Positions 43,946-52,904 of a stretch of 64,000 nt of DNA are shown here, one piece after another (positions within the stretch are counted from its first letter, which is position 1; each line of letters starts with the position of its first letter). The position numbers and the translations under genes were made by a program. The stretch comes from Vibrio pacinii DSM 19139 (GTDB lineage: Bacteria > Pseudomonadota > Gammaproteobacteria > Enterobacterales > Vibrionaceae): the NCBI RefSeq assembly GCF_000711795.1, contig NZ_JONH01000012.1:62001-126000 (forward strand). Reading direction: 5' to 3'. Below the pieces are notes generated by a model. It did no database searches, was not told the origin of the DNA, and saw only the letters and a program-made list of their open reading frames with translations.

Positions 43946-45404
43946 CTTCCGCTTCCCAGGCTTGCTTCTTACGATAAACGGTCGAAGGACTCAATTCGAG
44001 CAAAACGGCGGCATTAAGTACATTGCCATCGCAATAATCTATAGCTTGTTGAATCGTTTCGCGCTCTATCTGCCACATTGGTCTAATTTCAGCAGGCTTA
44101 GCGTTCTCTGCAAGGGCAACGTTATTTGAAATGTTGTTTGAGATATTGTGCCCACTTTGCGCTGAAGCTGAAGTAGGTTGGTGCGAAACACTCTCAACTT
44201 CACGACTGGTGTGTTGCGGATGCTTGGCCCGCTTGGAGTAGGTCACTTGCTCTGGCAGGTGTTGCAGACGCAGAGAGTTATCATCATTGAGTACCACAAT
44301 ATTACGAATAATATTTTGTAATTGTCTGACGTTACCCGGCCATGCGTAACGTTTTAGCGCAGGTTCTGCATCGCGATTAATGACATTGAATTTTTTGCCA
44401 TCTTCTTTGGCGTAAAGTTTAACGAAATGGGTCGCCAGCGTAATGATGTCGTTGCCACGTTCGCGAAGGGCAGGCATTTCAATCGGTACCACATGCACGC
44501 GATAGTAGAGATCTTCACGGAAACGGCCCTCTTCAACTTCAACTAGAGGATTGCGGTTGGTGGCGCAGATAATTCGTACATCCACTTTGCTTTCTCTGCT
44601 CGCCCCAAGAGGGGTAAAGGTGCCTGTTTGGAGAAAACGCAGCAGTTTTTTCTGCATCTCAAGTTCCATTTCACACAATTCATCAAGGAAAAGAGTGCCA
44701 CCATGGGCCATTGATGCCGCGCCTTTACGATCGCTTGTTGCACCAGTGAATGCCCCTTTAACATGACCAAAAATCTCACTTTCCATCAAATCCTTGGGGA
44801 TTGCGCCGCAGTTGATGGCGATAAAGGGCTTATCGCTGCGTTTGCTTTCTTTGTGGATAGCTTCGGCGCACACTTCCTTACCTGTACCGCTTTCGCCGAC
44901 AATAAAAACACTGGCTGAAGTGGGCGCAACCGCATCAATGATTTTGTATACTCCTTGCATTGGTAAGCTTGAGCCGATAAAACCGTGGAATCGATTACGA
45001 TCAAACTTACTTTCAATGCTTTCGACAAGACTTTCAAGTTTGCACTGCTGTAGATGGAGGGCTATTGAGGTTTTTAATCGATCGGCATTGATGGGCTTTT
45101 CAAGAAAGTCTTTGGCTCCTTTTTGTACCAAGTTAACCGCCAAATTGACAGAGCCATGCGCCGTCGCGATCACGACCGAAGTGGGGACTTGATTCTCGTT
45201 GATCCAATCGAGGATCTCCTCGCCATCCATGTCGGGCAGTTTTAAGTCGAGAATCACTAACTGTGGGATATTTCTTTCAATAAATGCGATCGCTTCTCGA
45301 CCCGTTTCGACATGAAACAGATCGTATGGTTCGTCTTTAACATACTGCTTGTACAAAATGGCTAGTGAAGTTGAGTCTTCAATGAGTAGTACTTTTGCTT
45401 TCAT
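43926..45404 (-). CDS. sypG: Sigma-54-dependent response regulator SypG
   Basis: A 492-residue NtrC-class activator. The receiver has D10 and phospho-acceptor D53 (LVILDLKLPDMDG). The AAA+ core has GESGTGKEVCAEAIHKES (Walker A) and GHVKGAFTGAT, whose GAFTGA loop contacts sigma-54. A Fis-type HTH ends the protein (NVLNAAVLLELSPSTVYRKK). The ATG at 45404 is used, with AAGGAC upstream; an in-frame TTG lies 6 bp earlier. Matching enhancer-like elements and -24/-12 promoters precede sypA, sypI, sypM and sypP, so it is the expected master activator of the locus. Confidence 0.93.
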   Translation of the reverse strand: MKAKVLLIEDSTSLAILYKQYVKDEPYDLFHVETGREAIAFIERNIPQLVILDLKLPDMDGEEILDWINENQVPTSVVIATAHGSVNLAVNLVQKGAKDFLEKPINADRLKTSIALHLQQCKLESLVESIESKFDRNRFHGFIGSSLPMQGVYKIIDAVAPTSASVFIVGESGTGKEVCAEAIHKESKRSDKPFIAINCGAIPKDLMESEIFGHVKGAFTGATSDRKGAASMAHGGTLFLDELCEMELEMQKKLLRFLQTGTFTPLGASRESKVDVRIICATNRNPLVEVEEGRFREDLYYRVHVVPIEMPALRERGNDIITLATHFVKLYAKEDGKKFNVINRDAEPALKRYAWPGNVRQLQNIIRNIVVLNDDNSLRLQHLPEQVTYSKRAKHPQHTSREVESVSHQPTSASAQSGHNISNNISNNVALAENAKPAEIRPMWQIERETIQQAIDYCDGNVLNAAVLLELSPSTVYRKKQAWEAEDEQQLV

Positions 45405-45428
45405 CGCCAACGTCCTTGGTTTTTATCT

Positions 45429-47732
45429 TTAAAGTTCAGGTGACTCGCTAAATCCTTGCTGCTTACGCTTCTCTAGGGCTTGCAAAGAGCGTATCGCGGT
45501 CAACTCTAATTCTGTTTTCAACTGGTAAGCTTCTTTTTCTCGACCTTCTAGACACAAGTGTTCAATTTTTCGTGAAAGTAGCGATAGGGCGCGGTTGCCG
45601 AGTGCGAGTGAAGAACTACCCAAAGTATGAGCCTCGAACTCGAGTACATTTTTATCTTCATTTGTCATCGCCACGGCGATCTTTGCCAATCGTTGTTGTG
45701 ACTCTTCTAAGTAATGTTCAATCAGCATCGGCATGATGTCAGCACTAGTGTCTTCAATCATCTGCTGGAGGATGGTTTCATCAACTAAATCCACATTAAT
45801 ACCTTTCTCATTGGCAACATCTTGTTTGTCTACGGATAATCTGTAGGCTATGGATTGCCTATTGTTCGGTGACGATGGCTCAAATGTCGTGTTTGAAGTC
45901 TCATTTAAGAATAGATTAATTTTTTCAATTAGTTGTGACAATCTCAACGGTTTTGACAGGTAGTCGTTCATTCCTGATGCAATGAATTTCTCTTTGTCAC
46001 CCGCTAGAGAATGGGCGGTTAGCGCGATGATAGGTAGGTTGGCACTCGACGGATCATTTAGCGCTCTAATCATTTCGGTGGCTTTCATTCCATCCATTTT
46101 TGGCATTGAGATATCCATAAAAACCAAGTCATATTGATAGTTTTGTATCATCTCGACGGCTTCTAAACCGTTTTGAGCCATGTCGATCTGCAGACCAACA
46201 CGCTTAAACATCTCTTGAATGACTAACTGGTTGGCGCGGTTATCCTCTGCGACCAGTATTCTGGCGTTAGGGCAGAGCAATTCGTGGTTGGCATCGGATT
46301 CGATTATGGTGTCGTGTTGGTCATCACAGACCTTAAGTTGGATTGTAAACGTAAACGTACTACCGACCTCCGGCACGCTAACCACACTGACTTCACCATC
46401 CATTAAGTGGCAAAGTCTGCGGCAGATTGCAAGCCCCAATCCAGAGCCTTCCTTGCTGCGAGAGTAGGTCTGATCAACCATAGTAAACTCATCAAACAAG
46501 TAGTCTAGTGCGTTTTTTTCGATGCCGATCCCAGTGTCTTGAATATCAAATTGAAGCTTTACCTTTTCGCCAGACAACGCTTCACTGGCTATTTTGACAG
46601 TGACGCTGCCTTGTTGAGTAAATTTGAAAGCATTACCAAGCAGGTTAAGTAAAATTTGTTTGATACGATTGTGGTCGCCTCTGACCTTGGTCGGTATATC
46701 GCCTTGGAAATAACAATGAAAAACCAAATCTTGACTCGCGGCGGTGGGAGAAAATGAGTCAACAACACTTTCAACGCAATGACGAAGATCGAACGGTTTA
46801 TCTTCTAAAATCAGTGTATTAGATTCCATACGAGTAAAGTCGAGAATGTCATTGATTACTGAAAGTAAAAAGTGGCCCGACTCCGTCGCGGTTGAAACCA
46901 TTTTACGCTGTTCTGCAGTGAGATTGGTTTCCTCGAGAATATTGAGGATGCCAAGTACGCCATTCATTGGGGTACGTATCTCATGTGACATTGAAGCGAG
47001 GAAACGACTTTTTGAGTCGTTAGCTTGTTCAGCACCTTGACGCGCTTGAGTGAGGTGCTGGTGATCTTTGGCTAATTTAGCGGACATTTCGTTAAACGCT
47101 TTCGATACCTGACCTAACTCGTCTGTGGGATGTTGTTCGAGCTGATAACCGGGGCCATGAGTGCCTAAATTGTTTACTGCTGTCGTTAAACGAGTCAGGT
47201 GACGCGTTAAATACGTTCCCAGAGTAAAAGACGCTAAAGCGACTAAGAAAACTTCAACAGCGGCAAGGCCGACAATGGCTTGTTTAGCTTCAGCCAACAT
47301 CTGCTTGATAGGCGAGGTTGCAAAACCAATATCGACATAACCAAATACCTGCTCATCACTAACAATCTCGGTTCGTAAGTCAAACACACCATCGTCAACG
47401 GATGCCAAACTTGTGTCAGTGATGAACGCTCTACTGAGTAAACTTTCGTCACCTGCAACCGCAACATCCTGACCATCATGAGAGACGCGAACATATGCCA
47501 CATCTTCAATGGCCATTAAGGTGTTTACTAAGTCATTAAGCGTGACGAGATCGGTTGAATTGAGCGCATCTTTGGCTGCGTGTGCAAACATAATGGCACT
47601 GGATTGGGCACGTTGCAGTAGCTGCTTCTCGTTCGAGTCAGCAAGAAATTGCATCGCGCTAAACACTAATGTGATCAGAACGACAATCTCAATCAGTGCA
47701 ATGCCGAGTATCGTCTTAAAGCGAAGTGTCAT
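45429..47732 (-). CDS. sypF: Hybrid sensor kinase SypF
   Basis: A 767-residue membrane kinase. Two membrane helices (about 6-28 and 157-180) enclose a small periplasmic domain, followed by HAMP (about 180-235). The HisKA box LASMSHEIRTPMNG has its His near 249. HATPase motifs are NLLGNAFKFT and GSGLGLAICRRL. A receiver with FMDISMPKMDG (Asp near 538) and an HPt with EAHTLGSSSLALG (His near 700) complete the relay to SypG. In V. fischeri the HPt alone is sufficient for signalling to SypG. The start is the ATG with AGGAG 5 nt upstream. It follows sypD after 8 bp; sypE, which lies there in V. fischeri, is missing. Confidence 0.92.
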   Translation of the reverse strand: MTLRFKTILGIALIEIVVLITLVFSAMQFLADSNEKQLLQRAQSSAIMFAHAAKDALNSTDLVTLNDLVNTLMAIEDVAYVRVSHDGQDVAVAGDESLLSRAFITDTSLASVDDGVFDLRTEIVSDEQVFGYVDIGFATSPIKQMLAEAKQAIVGLAAVEVFLVALASFTLGTYLTRHLTRLTTAVNNLGTHGPGYQLEQHPTDELGQVSKAFNEMSAKLAKDHQHLTQARQGAEQANDSKSRFLASMSHEIRTPMNGVLGILNILEETNLTAEQRKMVSTATESGHFLLSVINDILDFTRMESNTLILEDKPFDLRHCVESVVDSFSPTAASQDLVFHCYFQGDIPTKVRGDHNRIKQILLNLLGNAFKFTQQGSVTVKIASEALSGEKVKLQFDIQDTGIGIEKNALDYLFDEFTMVDQTYSRSKEGSGLGLAICRRLCHLMDGEVSVVSVPEVGSTFTFTIQLKVCDDQHDTIIESDANHELLCPNARILVAEDNRANQLVIQEMFKRVGLQIDMAQNGLEAVEMIQNYQYDLVFMDISMPKMDGMKATEMIRALNDPSSANLPIIALTAHSLAGDKEKFIASGMNDYLSKPLRLSQLIEKINLFLNETSNTTFEPSSPNNRQSIAYRLSVDKQDVANEKGINVDLVDETILQQMIEDTSADIMPMLIEHYLEESQQRLAKIAVAMTNEDKNVLEFEAHTLGSSSLALGNRALSLLSRKIEHLCLEGREKEAYQLKTELELTAIRSLQALEKRKQQGFSESPEL

Positions 47733-47740
47733 CACAACTC

Positions 47741-48436
47741 CTAGGCTGACTGAGCTAAAAATTCATTGGTCAGGATTTTTTGGGCCCATTTCTTACGCCA
47801 GTTTAGGGGAATAAAACGCAAACGGTTAAGCTCACGTACCATTTCTTCAGCTAAGGTTGCTTGCTGTTGCAAATTTAGCACCGAACCTAATAGTGAGATG
47901 GTGTTGCTATCGAGCATCTGAGTCGCTTTATGCAGTTGTCCCGAAGAGGTTTTACCGCCCATGACGACCAAAGCGGTTTGATCGCAGGCGCTTGCGACAA
48001 CTTGCGCAGGTATGTTGCTGCGATTGATTTGCAATATCGGTGAGGTATCGCAAAGAATGCGGTCAAACTCATTTAGCCAACCAGACATCACTTTAGTTAA
48101 TTGGCTGGGATCTTTGTAGGCCAACAGAGCAGACTGATTGCTCGGTACGGTTAATCCAGTAAATAACTGATGGGTTGAGGAGTGCTCAATTAAGTGACCA
48201 ACTTGATTATGTTGATTCGGTGTAATGTCAACGGCTTCAAACGCGGGGTGGAATGTATTTAAGTCAACCACCAAGGTTTTGTGGCCTGCCAACATGTAAC
48301 GCTCGGCCAACGCTGATACTACTGAAGTGACGCCGTCACCAGATTGACAAGCCGTAATACAGAGTGAGCGACACTGCTTCATCTCGGCGGCAAGATAAAT
48401 TTGTTCAATTTCGGTATGCGTTGCAGGAATCGTCAT
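47741..48436 (-). CDS. sypD: SypD, CpsD/CapB-type polysaccharide kinase-like protein with degenerate Walker A
   Basis: A 231-residue protein of the bacterial tyrosine-kinase (BY-kinase) fold. The Walker A region reads CQSGDGVTS, with V36 in place of the catalytic lysine expected in GxGKT/S. Walker A' reads LVVDLNTFHPAF, and a Walker B-like ILCDTSPI follows. There is no C-terminal tyrosine cluster. ATP hydrolysis and autophosphorylation are therefore doubtful. It may act as a structural partner of the Wzz-like SypO. The gene abuts sypC (1-bp overlap) and sypF. Confidence 0.85.
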   Translation of the reverse strand: MTIPATHTEIEQIYLAAEMKQCRSLCITACQSGDGVTSVVSALAERYMLAGHKTLVVDLNTFHPAFEAVDITPNQHNQVGHLIEHSSTHQLFTGLTVPSNQSALLAYKDPSQLTKVMSGWLNEFDRILCDTSPILQINRSNIPAQVVASACDQTALVVMGGKTSSGQLHKATQMLDSNTISLLGSVLNLQQQATLAEEMVRELNRLRFIPLNWRKKWAQKILTNEFLAQSA

Positions 48437-50529
48437 TACAGCGCTCCTATTAATACGATGGTGGTGGTGAGGCGCAAGATATCCTCGAGACCAACACGGG
48501 CTTTTTCCATGAAACTGTCATTACGGTCAGGAACATAGATGGTGTCACCGGCGCGAAGTACAGGCAGTTGGTAGATGTTAGCGGTTTTACTGAAAGAGAC
48601 TAAGTCGAAGGTACGTGCCTGCCCTTGGCAGCATGACATGTTGACGATGGATATTTTCTCTAAATAGGCACGTTCAGAGGGGCCGCCGGCTTCGGCGAGT
48701 ATATCTAATACCGTCATGTTGTCATCAAAGACATAGCGACCTGGGCTATTGACCGCACCAAGCACGCGCACCGTGGACTCTTTAGAACGGTCTAACCAAA
48801 TCTTATCTTTTTCTGGGATGTAAATCGTATCACCCATAGTGACTTTAGGAAGTAAACGCTCATCGCCCGTTTCAAAATAGAGGGATAAGTTAAGTTTACT
48901 GACCTTTGCGTACTTTTTGTCTCGATGAGTGATGCGAATGTTGTGTATATCAGCATCTTTGGTTGGTCCATCTGCGGCAGATAGAATGTCGAGAAAGTGC
49001 ATATCTTTGGTAAAGCGGTAGCGACCTGGGGCGTTGATTTGACCGAAGACATAGATAGAAGCATCGGAACTCTGGCGTACCCATTGTGATTTGTTGTCAG
49101 AAGGGTCTTGTGGCAGATCGTGGACGCGAACAATAGCACCAGCCGTTACAGGCGGTAAGTCGGCCGATGGGGCACCAGCAAGAATAAAGGCATCTAAGTC
49201 AAAAAGATGTAACTTATTCCCTGCGCTTACAACCTCGATTTTTGATGTGTCGGCTCGTAATGTTGGGCCTCCAACATGGGACAGTAAGTCCATCAAGTCC
49301 ATTTCATCTGACCATTCCACTCGACCAGGGCGCACGACTTCGCCAATCACACTTACTGCGCGATCAGGTGAAATTTTGAGCCATGATTTTTCGTTCATAT
49401 CGGTTTTTTCTGGAACAAAAATAGCGTCACCAGCGTCGATATTTGGCGTTTTTTGTTTGGTTAACCCTTCGGTGAACGCGGTAAGATCGAATTTCACGAC
49501 GTTACCGTTAGCCTTGATAATGCGTATTTGGCGTGATTCTGCGTAGCGTGTTGGGCCGCCAGCGTTGGCCAATATATCCATAAATGAGGCGTTCTTTTTG
49601 CCTTCATAGGCGCCAGGCCGAGCGACTTCACCCATGATGTAGACCACATTGGCACCCGCTTTTATTTCATCTTCTTGTTTAGGCACAAAAATGGTTGTGC
49701 CAGGGGTTAAAGTCGGAAGGAGTGATATATCGCCACTGTCGAGATAGGTTTTAAGGTTGAATAGCTTAGGACTATTGTCCGAGATGACACGAATTTGCTC
49801 GACAGAGGCGTAACGAGTGACGCCGCCAGCTCGCATAATGATATCGACTAAATCAGATTTAGCTTGATAGCTAAACGAACCTGGGGCGTTGACTTCACCA
49901 AAGACTTTAATCGCAGTACGTCCATCGGCACTGTCTCCTGAATCGGCGAGTTTACTTGCGTCGAACTCTTGCTCTATGTTGCCGACTAAAGGCGAAGCAG
50001 GGACGAAAACAGTATCAAGCGATCGTAGTGGCGGTAATAACGATTCGTCGCCAGTATCAAGAAAAGCTTTGTAATTGAAGTTGAGTTTGTCTTTTCCTCG
50101 TTTGATAAAAAGATTATTGAGCTGGGCGCCAGAGCGTAACCCTCCTGCGGCATGTATGGCCATTTGAATATCGGCGCTTTTGGCTAAAGTATATTCTCCG
50201 GGTGAATTTACATAGCCTTGTATCGAAACCAAGATCTGCTGTTGAGCGATGTAAACAGACGCTGAGGATAAGTCACGATAGACTTTTTCTAATGATTCTT
50301 TGACGGCATGTTCAAGCTGAACCTCGCTATAGCCCGCGACATATAAGGCGCCAACTTCTGGGAGGGTGATTCGGCCCCGTTTATCAACTTGAAAACCTTT
50401 ATTTAAAGTCGATTCACCGGGCAAGTTCACCTGTATAAGATCGCCAATTTGCACCCGTTCCACTTCAGTTTGTGCGTAAGTAACCATACAGAACAGCCAC
50501 AGCGCTAAGCATAAGCTAATCCTTTTCAT
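48436..50529 (-). CDS. sypC: SypC, outer-membrane polysaccharide export protein with six SLBB repeats
   Basis: A 697-residue export protein. A signal peptide (MKRISLCLALWLFCMVTYAQ) precedes a polysaccharide-export domain (VQIGDLIQVNLPGESTLNKG) and six SLBB-type repeats, each of the form VxIxGxVxxPGxY-...-AGG, for example VSIQGYVNSPGEY, VFGEVNAPGSF and VLGAVNSPGRY. The Wza/GumB family normally has two such repeats, so this is an extended form. No lipobox is visible. The start at 50529 is chosen because AAGGGGG precedes it and the signal peptide begins there; the frame opens 63 bp earlier. It overlaps sypB by 14 bp. Confidence 0.9.
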   Translation of the reverse strand: MKRISLCLALWLFCMVTYAQTEVERVQIGDLIQVNLPGESTLNKGFQVDKRGRITLPEVGALYVAGYSEVQLEHAVKESLEKVYRDLSSASVYIAQQQILVSIQGYVNSPGEYTLAKSADIQMAIHAAGGLRSGAQLNNLFIKRGKDKLNFNYKAFLDTGDESLLPPLRSLDTVFVPASPLVGNIEQEFDASKLADSGDSADGRTAIKVFGEVNAPGSFSYQAKSDLVDIIMRAGGVTRYASVEQIRVISDNSPKLFNLKTYLDSGDISLLPTLTPGTTIFVPKQEDEIKAGANVVYIMGEVARPGAYEGKKNASFMDILANAGGPTRYAESRQIRIIKANGNVVKFDLTAFTEGLTKQKTPNIDAGDAIFVPEKTDMNEKSWLKISPDRAVSVIGEVVRPGRVEWSDEMDLMDLLSHVGGPTLRADTSKIEVVSAGNKLHLFDLDAFILAGAPSADLPPVTAGAIVRVHDLPQDPSDNKSQWVRQSSDASIYVFGQINAPGRYRFTKDMHFLDILSAADGPTKDADIHNIRITHRDKKYAKVSKLNLSLYFETGDERLLPKVTMGDTIYIPEKDKIWLDRSKESTVRVLGAVNSPGRYVFDDNMTVLDILAEAGGPSERAYLEKISIVNMSCCQGQARTFDLVSFSKTANIYQLPVLRAGDTIYVPDRNDSFMEKARVGLEDILRLTTTIVLIGAL

Positions 50530-51355
50530 AGTAGCCCCCTTGTTGGCTAGCCTTGGTCTTTTCTTGGCTATCAAGTACTTCGATACTGACACGGCGGTTA
50601 GTTAAATGAGTTGCGGCAGACTCTCCTTGATATAGTGGTAGGTCACTACCAACAGATAAAGTATTAATACGATCCGGCGCAAGGCCAAAGATGGTTAAGT
50701 AGCGTTTGACTTGCTGGGCTCTGCCCATCGCCAACTCAATATTACTTTGTGGATCACCGCTTGAATCGGCGTGTCCGGTGACGGATAGAGTGAGCGTTGG
50801 ATTTTGTTCTAGGACATTGGCCGCACGTGCCAAATGTCCCATGTATTTAGGGTTTACTTCTGTTGAGTTTAAAGCAAATTGATTGTCGATATTCAACAAG
50901 TCATAGAGCCTTTCTATCACGGCTAATCGTTGTTGGAAGGCATTTTCGTCAACAGGAGCCACGCATCGTGATTGCGAAGTCACGTAATCAAGCTGTAACT
51001 CAAGTTCATTGAGCCTGTTGCGTTGAATGACTAGATCATTGGCCGCATCAAGCAAAAGACCACCCTCAAGCTCACGTGCAATACGATTTTGTTTTTCTAA
51101 CGCTTGGACTACGGCTGCGGGGAAGCACCATCGCGCGCCCTCACGAATGAGCGAGTCGAGATGAAGCTTAGCCAATTGCCAATCAAATCTTAAACCATGC
51201 TCAGGGCCAAGAGGTTCATCGGGCATGATAGGAGTAAAACTTGATTGAATATAGGATTCAGCTAAGCCACCACGTCCTTGCTCAGGATAACTAGAGCATC
51301 CGCTAATCACGGTGATCAAGACTATCTGAGCAAAGAGTAATAGAGTTAATTTCAT
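50516..51355 (-). CDS. sypB: SypB, OmpA-family lipoprotein
   Basis: A 279-residue protein. The signal peptide ends in a lipobox, VISGC, giving a lipid-anchored Cys20. The C terminus is an OmpA-like peptidoglycan-binding domain (about 170-265) with LTLSVTGHADSSGDPQSNIELAMGRAQQVKRYL split over the motif. It likely tethers the export apparatus to the cell wall. It is the second gene of the cluster and overlaps sypC. Confidence 0.9.
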   Translation of the reverse strand: MKLTLLLFAQIVLITVISGCSSYPEQGRGGLAESYIQSSFTPIMPDEPLGPEHGLRFDWQLAKLHLDSLIREGARWCFPAAVVQALEKQNRIARELEGGLLLDAANDLVIQRNRLNELELQLDYVTSQSRCVAPVDENAFQQRLAVIERLYDLLNIDNQFALNSTEVNPKYMGHLARAANVLEQNPTLTLSVTGHADSSGDPQSNIELAMGRAQQVKRYLTIFGLAPDRINTLSVGSDLPLYQGESAATHLTNRRVSIEVLDSQEKTKASQQGGYYEKD

Positions 51356-51384
51356 GCCAACGTCCTTTATTAATATTATTATTT

Positions 51385-51705
51385 TTAAAAAGTTTGCGAG
51401 TTAACCGGAATCGCTTGATTAATACGAAGGAGGTTCATAATCTCAAGTGGTTGACCTGACGCGTTCTCAATACGCATGCTCCGCTGACGTTCAACCAAAC
51501 GTTTATATAAATAAACGATAGCACCCACACCAGAAGAATCGAGGAATTGGACCTGACTAAAGTCAATTTCAATATCTTGCACAGACTCTTGTGCGATCAG
51601 CTCATCGATATGAGGCTGAGCAAATCGACTGCCATCCGCATCTAAATTGCCATTAATGAATAAAGTGATGTTAGTGTCGCTTGCTTGTACTTTACGTAGT
51701 TCCAT
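51385..51705 (-). CDS. sypA: SypA, STAS-domain regulator
   Basis: A 106-residue single STAS domain. The conserved phosphorylation motif FLDSSGVGAIVYL has serines 57 and 58 at the position of the phosphoserine in SpoIIAA-type proteins. In V. fischeri SypA promotes biofilm formation and is controlled by phosphorylation and dephosphorylation at this serine by SypE. The gene heads the locus, with AAAGGAG upstream and a sigma-54 promoter. sypE itself is absent, so the phospho-control partner must be elsewhere or missing. Confidence 0.92.
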   Translation of the reverse strand: MELRKVQASDTNITLFINGNLDADGSRFAQPHIDELIAQESVQDIEIDFSQVQFLDSSGVGAIVYLYKRLVERQRSMRIENASGQPLEIMNLLRINQAIPVNSQTF

Positions 51706-51737
51706 GAGATTGCTCCTTTTGCTGTTCTATAGCAGAG

Positions 51738-51753
51738 AGCATGGAATGTGCCA
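51738..51753 (-). promoter_or_regulatory. Sigma-54 promoter of sypA
   Basis: The minus strand reads TGGCAC-ATTCC-ATGCT, one mismatch from the -24/-12 consensus, 33 bp before the sypA start. It matches the sypP promoter in 15 of 16 bases. Confidence 0.85.
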
Positions 51754-51801
51754 AAATTATAGTTATTACAATTCAATGGCTTAGTTAATGCCCTTGTTGT
51801 T

Positions 51802-51838
51802 TTCTCAATTTGACACATTCGCTTTCTCAAATTGAAAC
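51802..51838. promoter_or_regulatory. Two SypG-type elements upstream of sypA
   Basis: TTCTCA-ATT-TGACAC (51802-51816) and TTCTCA-AAT-TGAAAC (51824-51838) stand 22 bp apart, two helical turns, at 49-85 bp upstream of the -24 box. This is the normal enhancer distance for a sigma-54 activator such as SypG. Confidence 0.8.
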
Positions 51839-52014
51839 AAGAATTCTGGTGATCTTGACGCATTACGCGAGCGCAACGGGCATGCAATGAAATCGGCTTG
51901 TAAGATGATGATGAAAGACATCAAGTTAAACGAGGTTTTACGACTGTTTGACTAGAGAATACAACACTGTCATGAATAACTAGGGGTATTATTGGCTTAT
52001 TGGGACAACAAGCG

Positions 52015-52875
52015 ATGCAAATGCGCCTGACTTGTATTGCGCTGGCGATCACGGCCTTCAGCGCGCAGTCAAACACTGAAAATATTTATCCGTTGCAGAA
52101 GATCAACGTCACTCTTGCCAACGAATACTCGGCGGCGGCGGTACTTTCTCACTATTGGGTGAGTGAAAAACTTGATGGTATCAGGGCAATTTGGGATGGA
52201 AGCATCCTAAAAACTCGCGGAGGTAAAGAGATTTATGCACCTAGTTGGTTTACCGCAGCCTTACCTAGTTTCCCTGTAGAAGGGGAATTGTGGGCAGGAA
52301 GGGGTAAATTTACTCAAGTTCATACTACGGTATTGGACCACAACCCGAGTGAGGCCGCGTGGCAAACGATACGCTTAATGTTATTTGATTTACCCAATAG
52401 CATTGGCAGTTATCAACAACGTTATGCAAAACTGAGTCAATTCATTGAGAACAATTCAAATCCGCACATTGATGTCATAGAGCAAAATGCCATTACTACG
52501 GAGTCTGAGTTATTGGCAAAACTTGCTTCAGTAACGGCAGAGGGAGGAGAAGGGTTAATGCTGCGCCACATTGAGAATGCGTATCAAGGTGGACGTAGTG
52601 ATGATCTTTTGAAGTTAAAGCAATATCAAGATGCAGAAGCGATCGTGGTGGGCTACAAGACAGGAACAGGCAAGTACAAAAATCAAGTCGGCTCATTGTT
52701 AGTTAAGATCGCATCTGGACTCGAATTTTATATCGGCAGTGGGCTTTCTGATGCACAAAGGCAATCACCACCGCCACTTGGCTCTTCCATCACATTTCGC
52801 TATAACGGTCTAACGAGCAACGGGATTCCAAGATTTGCCCGTTACATTCGTCAACGTAATAGCATTGAAAATTAA
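52015..52875 (+). CDS. ligE: Periplasmic ATP-dependent DNA ligase (LigE type)
   Basis: A 286-residue minimal ATP-dependent DNA ligase with an N-terminal signal peptide (to about SAQS). The adenylation motif EKLDGIRA has the nucleophilic lysine near residue 52. EGELWAGRG and EGGEGLMLRH follow as motifs III and IV, and KLKQYQDAEA as motif V. The C-terminal OB domain is short. LigE proteins are exported and repair nicked DNA outside the cytoplasm, possibly during DNA uptake. An ATG 6 bp further in and an upstream TTG are alternatives. It is divergent from sypA. Confidence 0.9.
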   Translation: MQMRLTCIALAITAFSAQSNTENIYPLQKINVTLANEYSAAAVLSHYWVSEKLDGIRAIWDGSILKTRGGKEIYAPSWFTAALPSFPVEGELWAGRGKFTQVHTTVLDHNPSEAAWQTIRLMLFDLPNSIGSYQQRYAKLSQFIENNSNPHIDVIEQNAITTESELLAKLASVTAEGGEGLMLRHIENAYQGGRSDDLLKLKQYQDAEAIVVGYKTGTGKYKNQVGSLLVKIASGLEFYIGSGLSDAQRQSPPPLGSSITFRYNGLTSNGIPRFARYIRQRNSIEN

Positions 52876-52904
52876 AAAAAGGCCAGACAACTGGCCTTTT
52901 TCTT
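52876..52904. terminator. Bidirectional terminator between ligE and norM
   Basis: AAAAAGGCCAG (52876-52886) pairs with CTGGCCTTTTT (52891-52901) around ACAA. T runs lie on both strands, serving the convergent ligE and norM genes. Confidence 0.9.

Noticed and set aside
43926..45404. SypG identified as VpsR
   Set aside because: VpsR belongs to the same family, but gene order (between sypF and sypH) and the matching syp promoter elements point to SypG.
51642..51887. An 81-aa minus-strand frame between sypA and ligE
   Set aside because: It overlaps the sypA start, the sigma-54 promoter and the SypG elements, and has no ribosome site or recognisable product.
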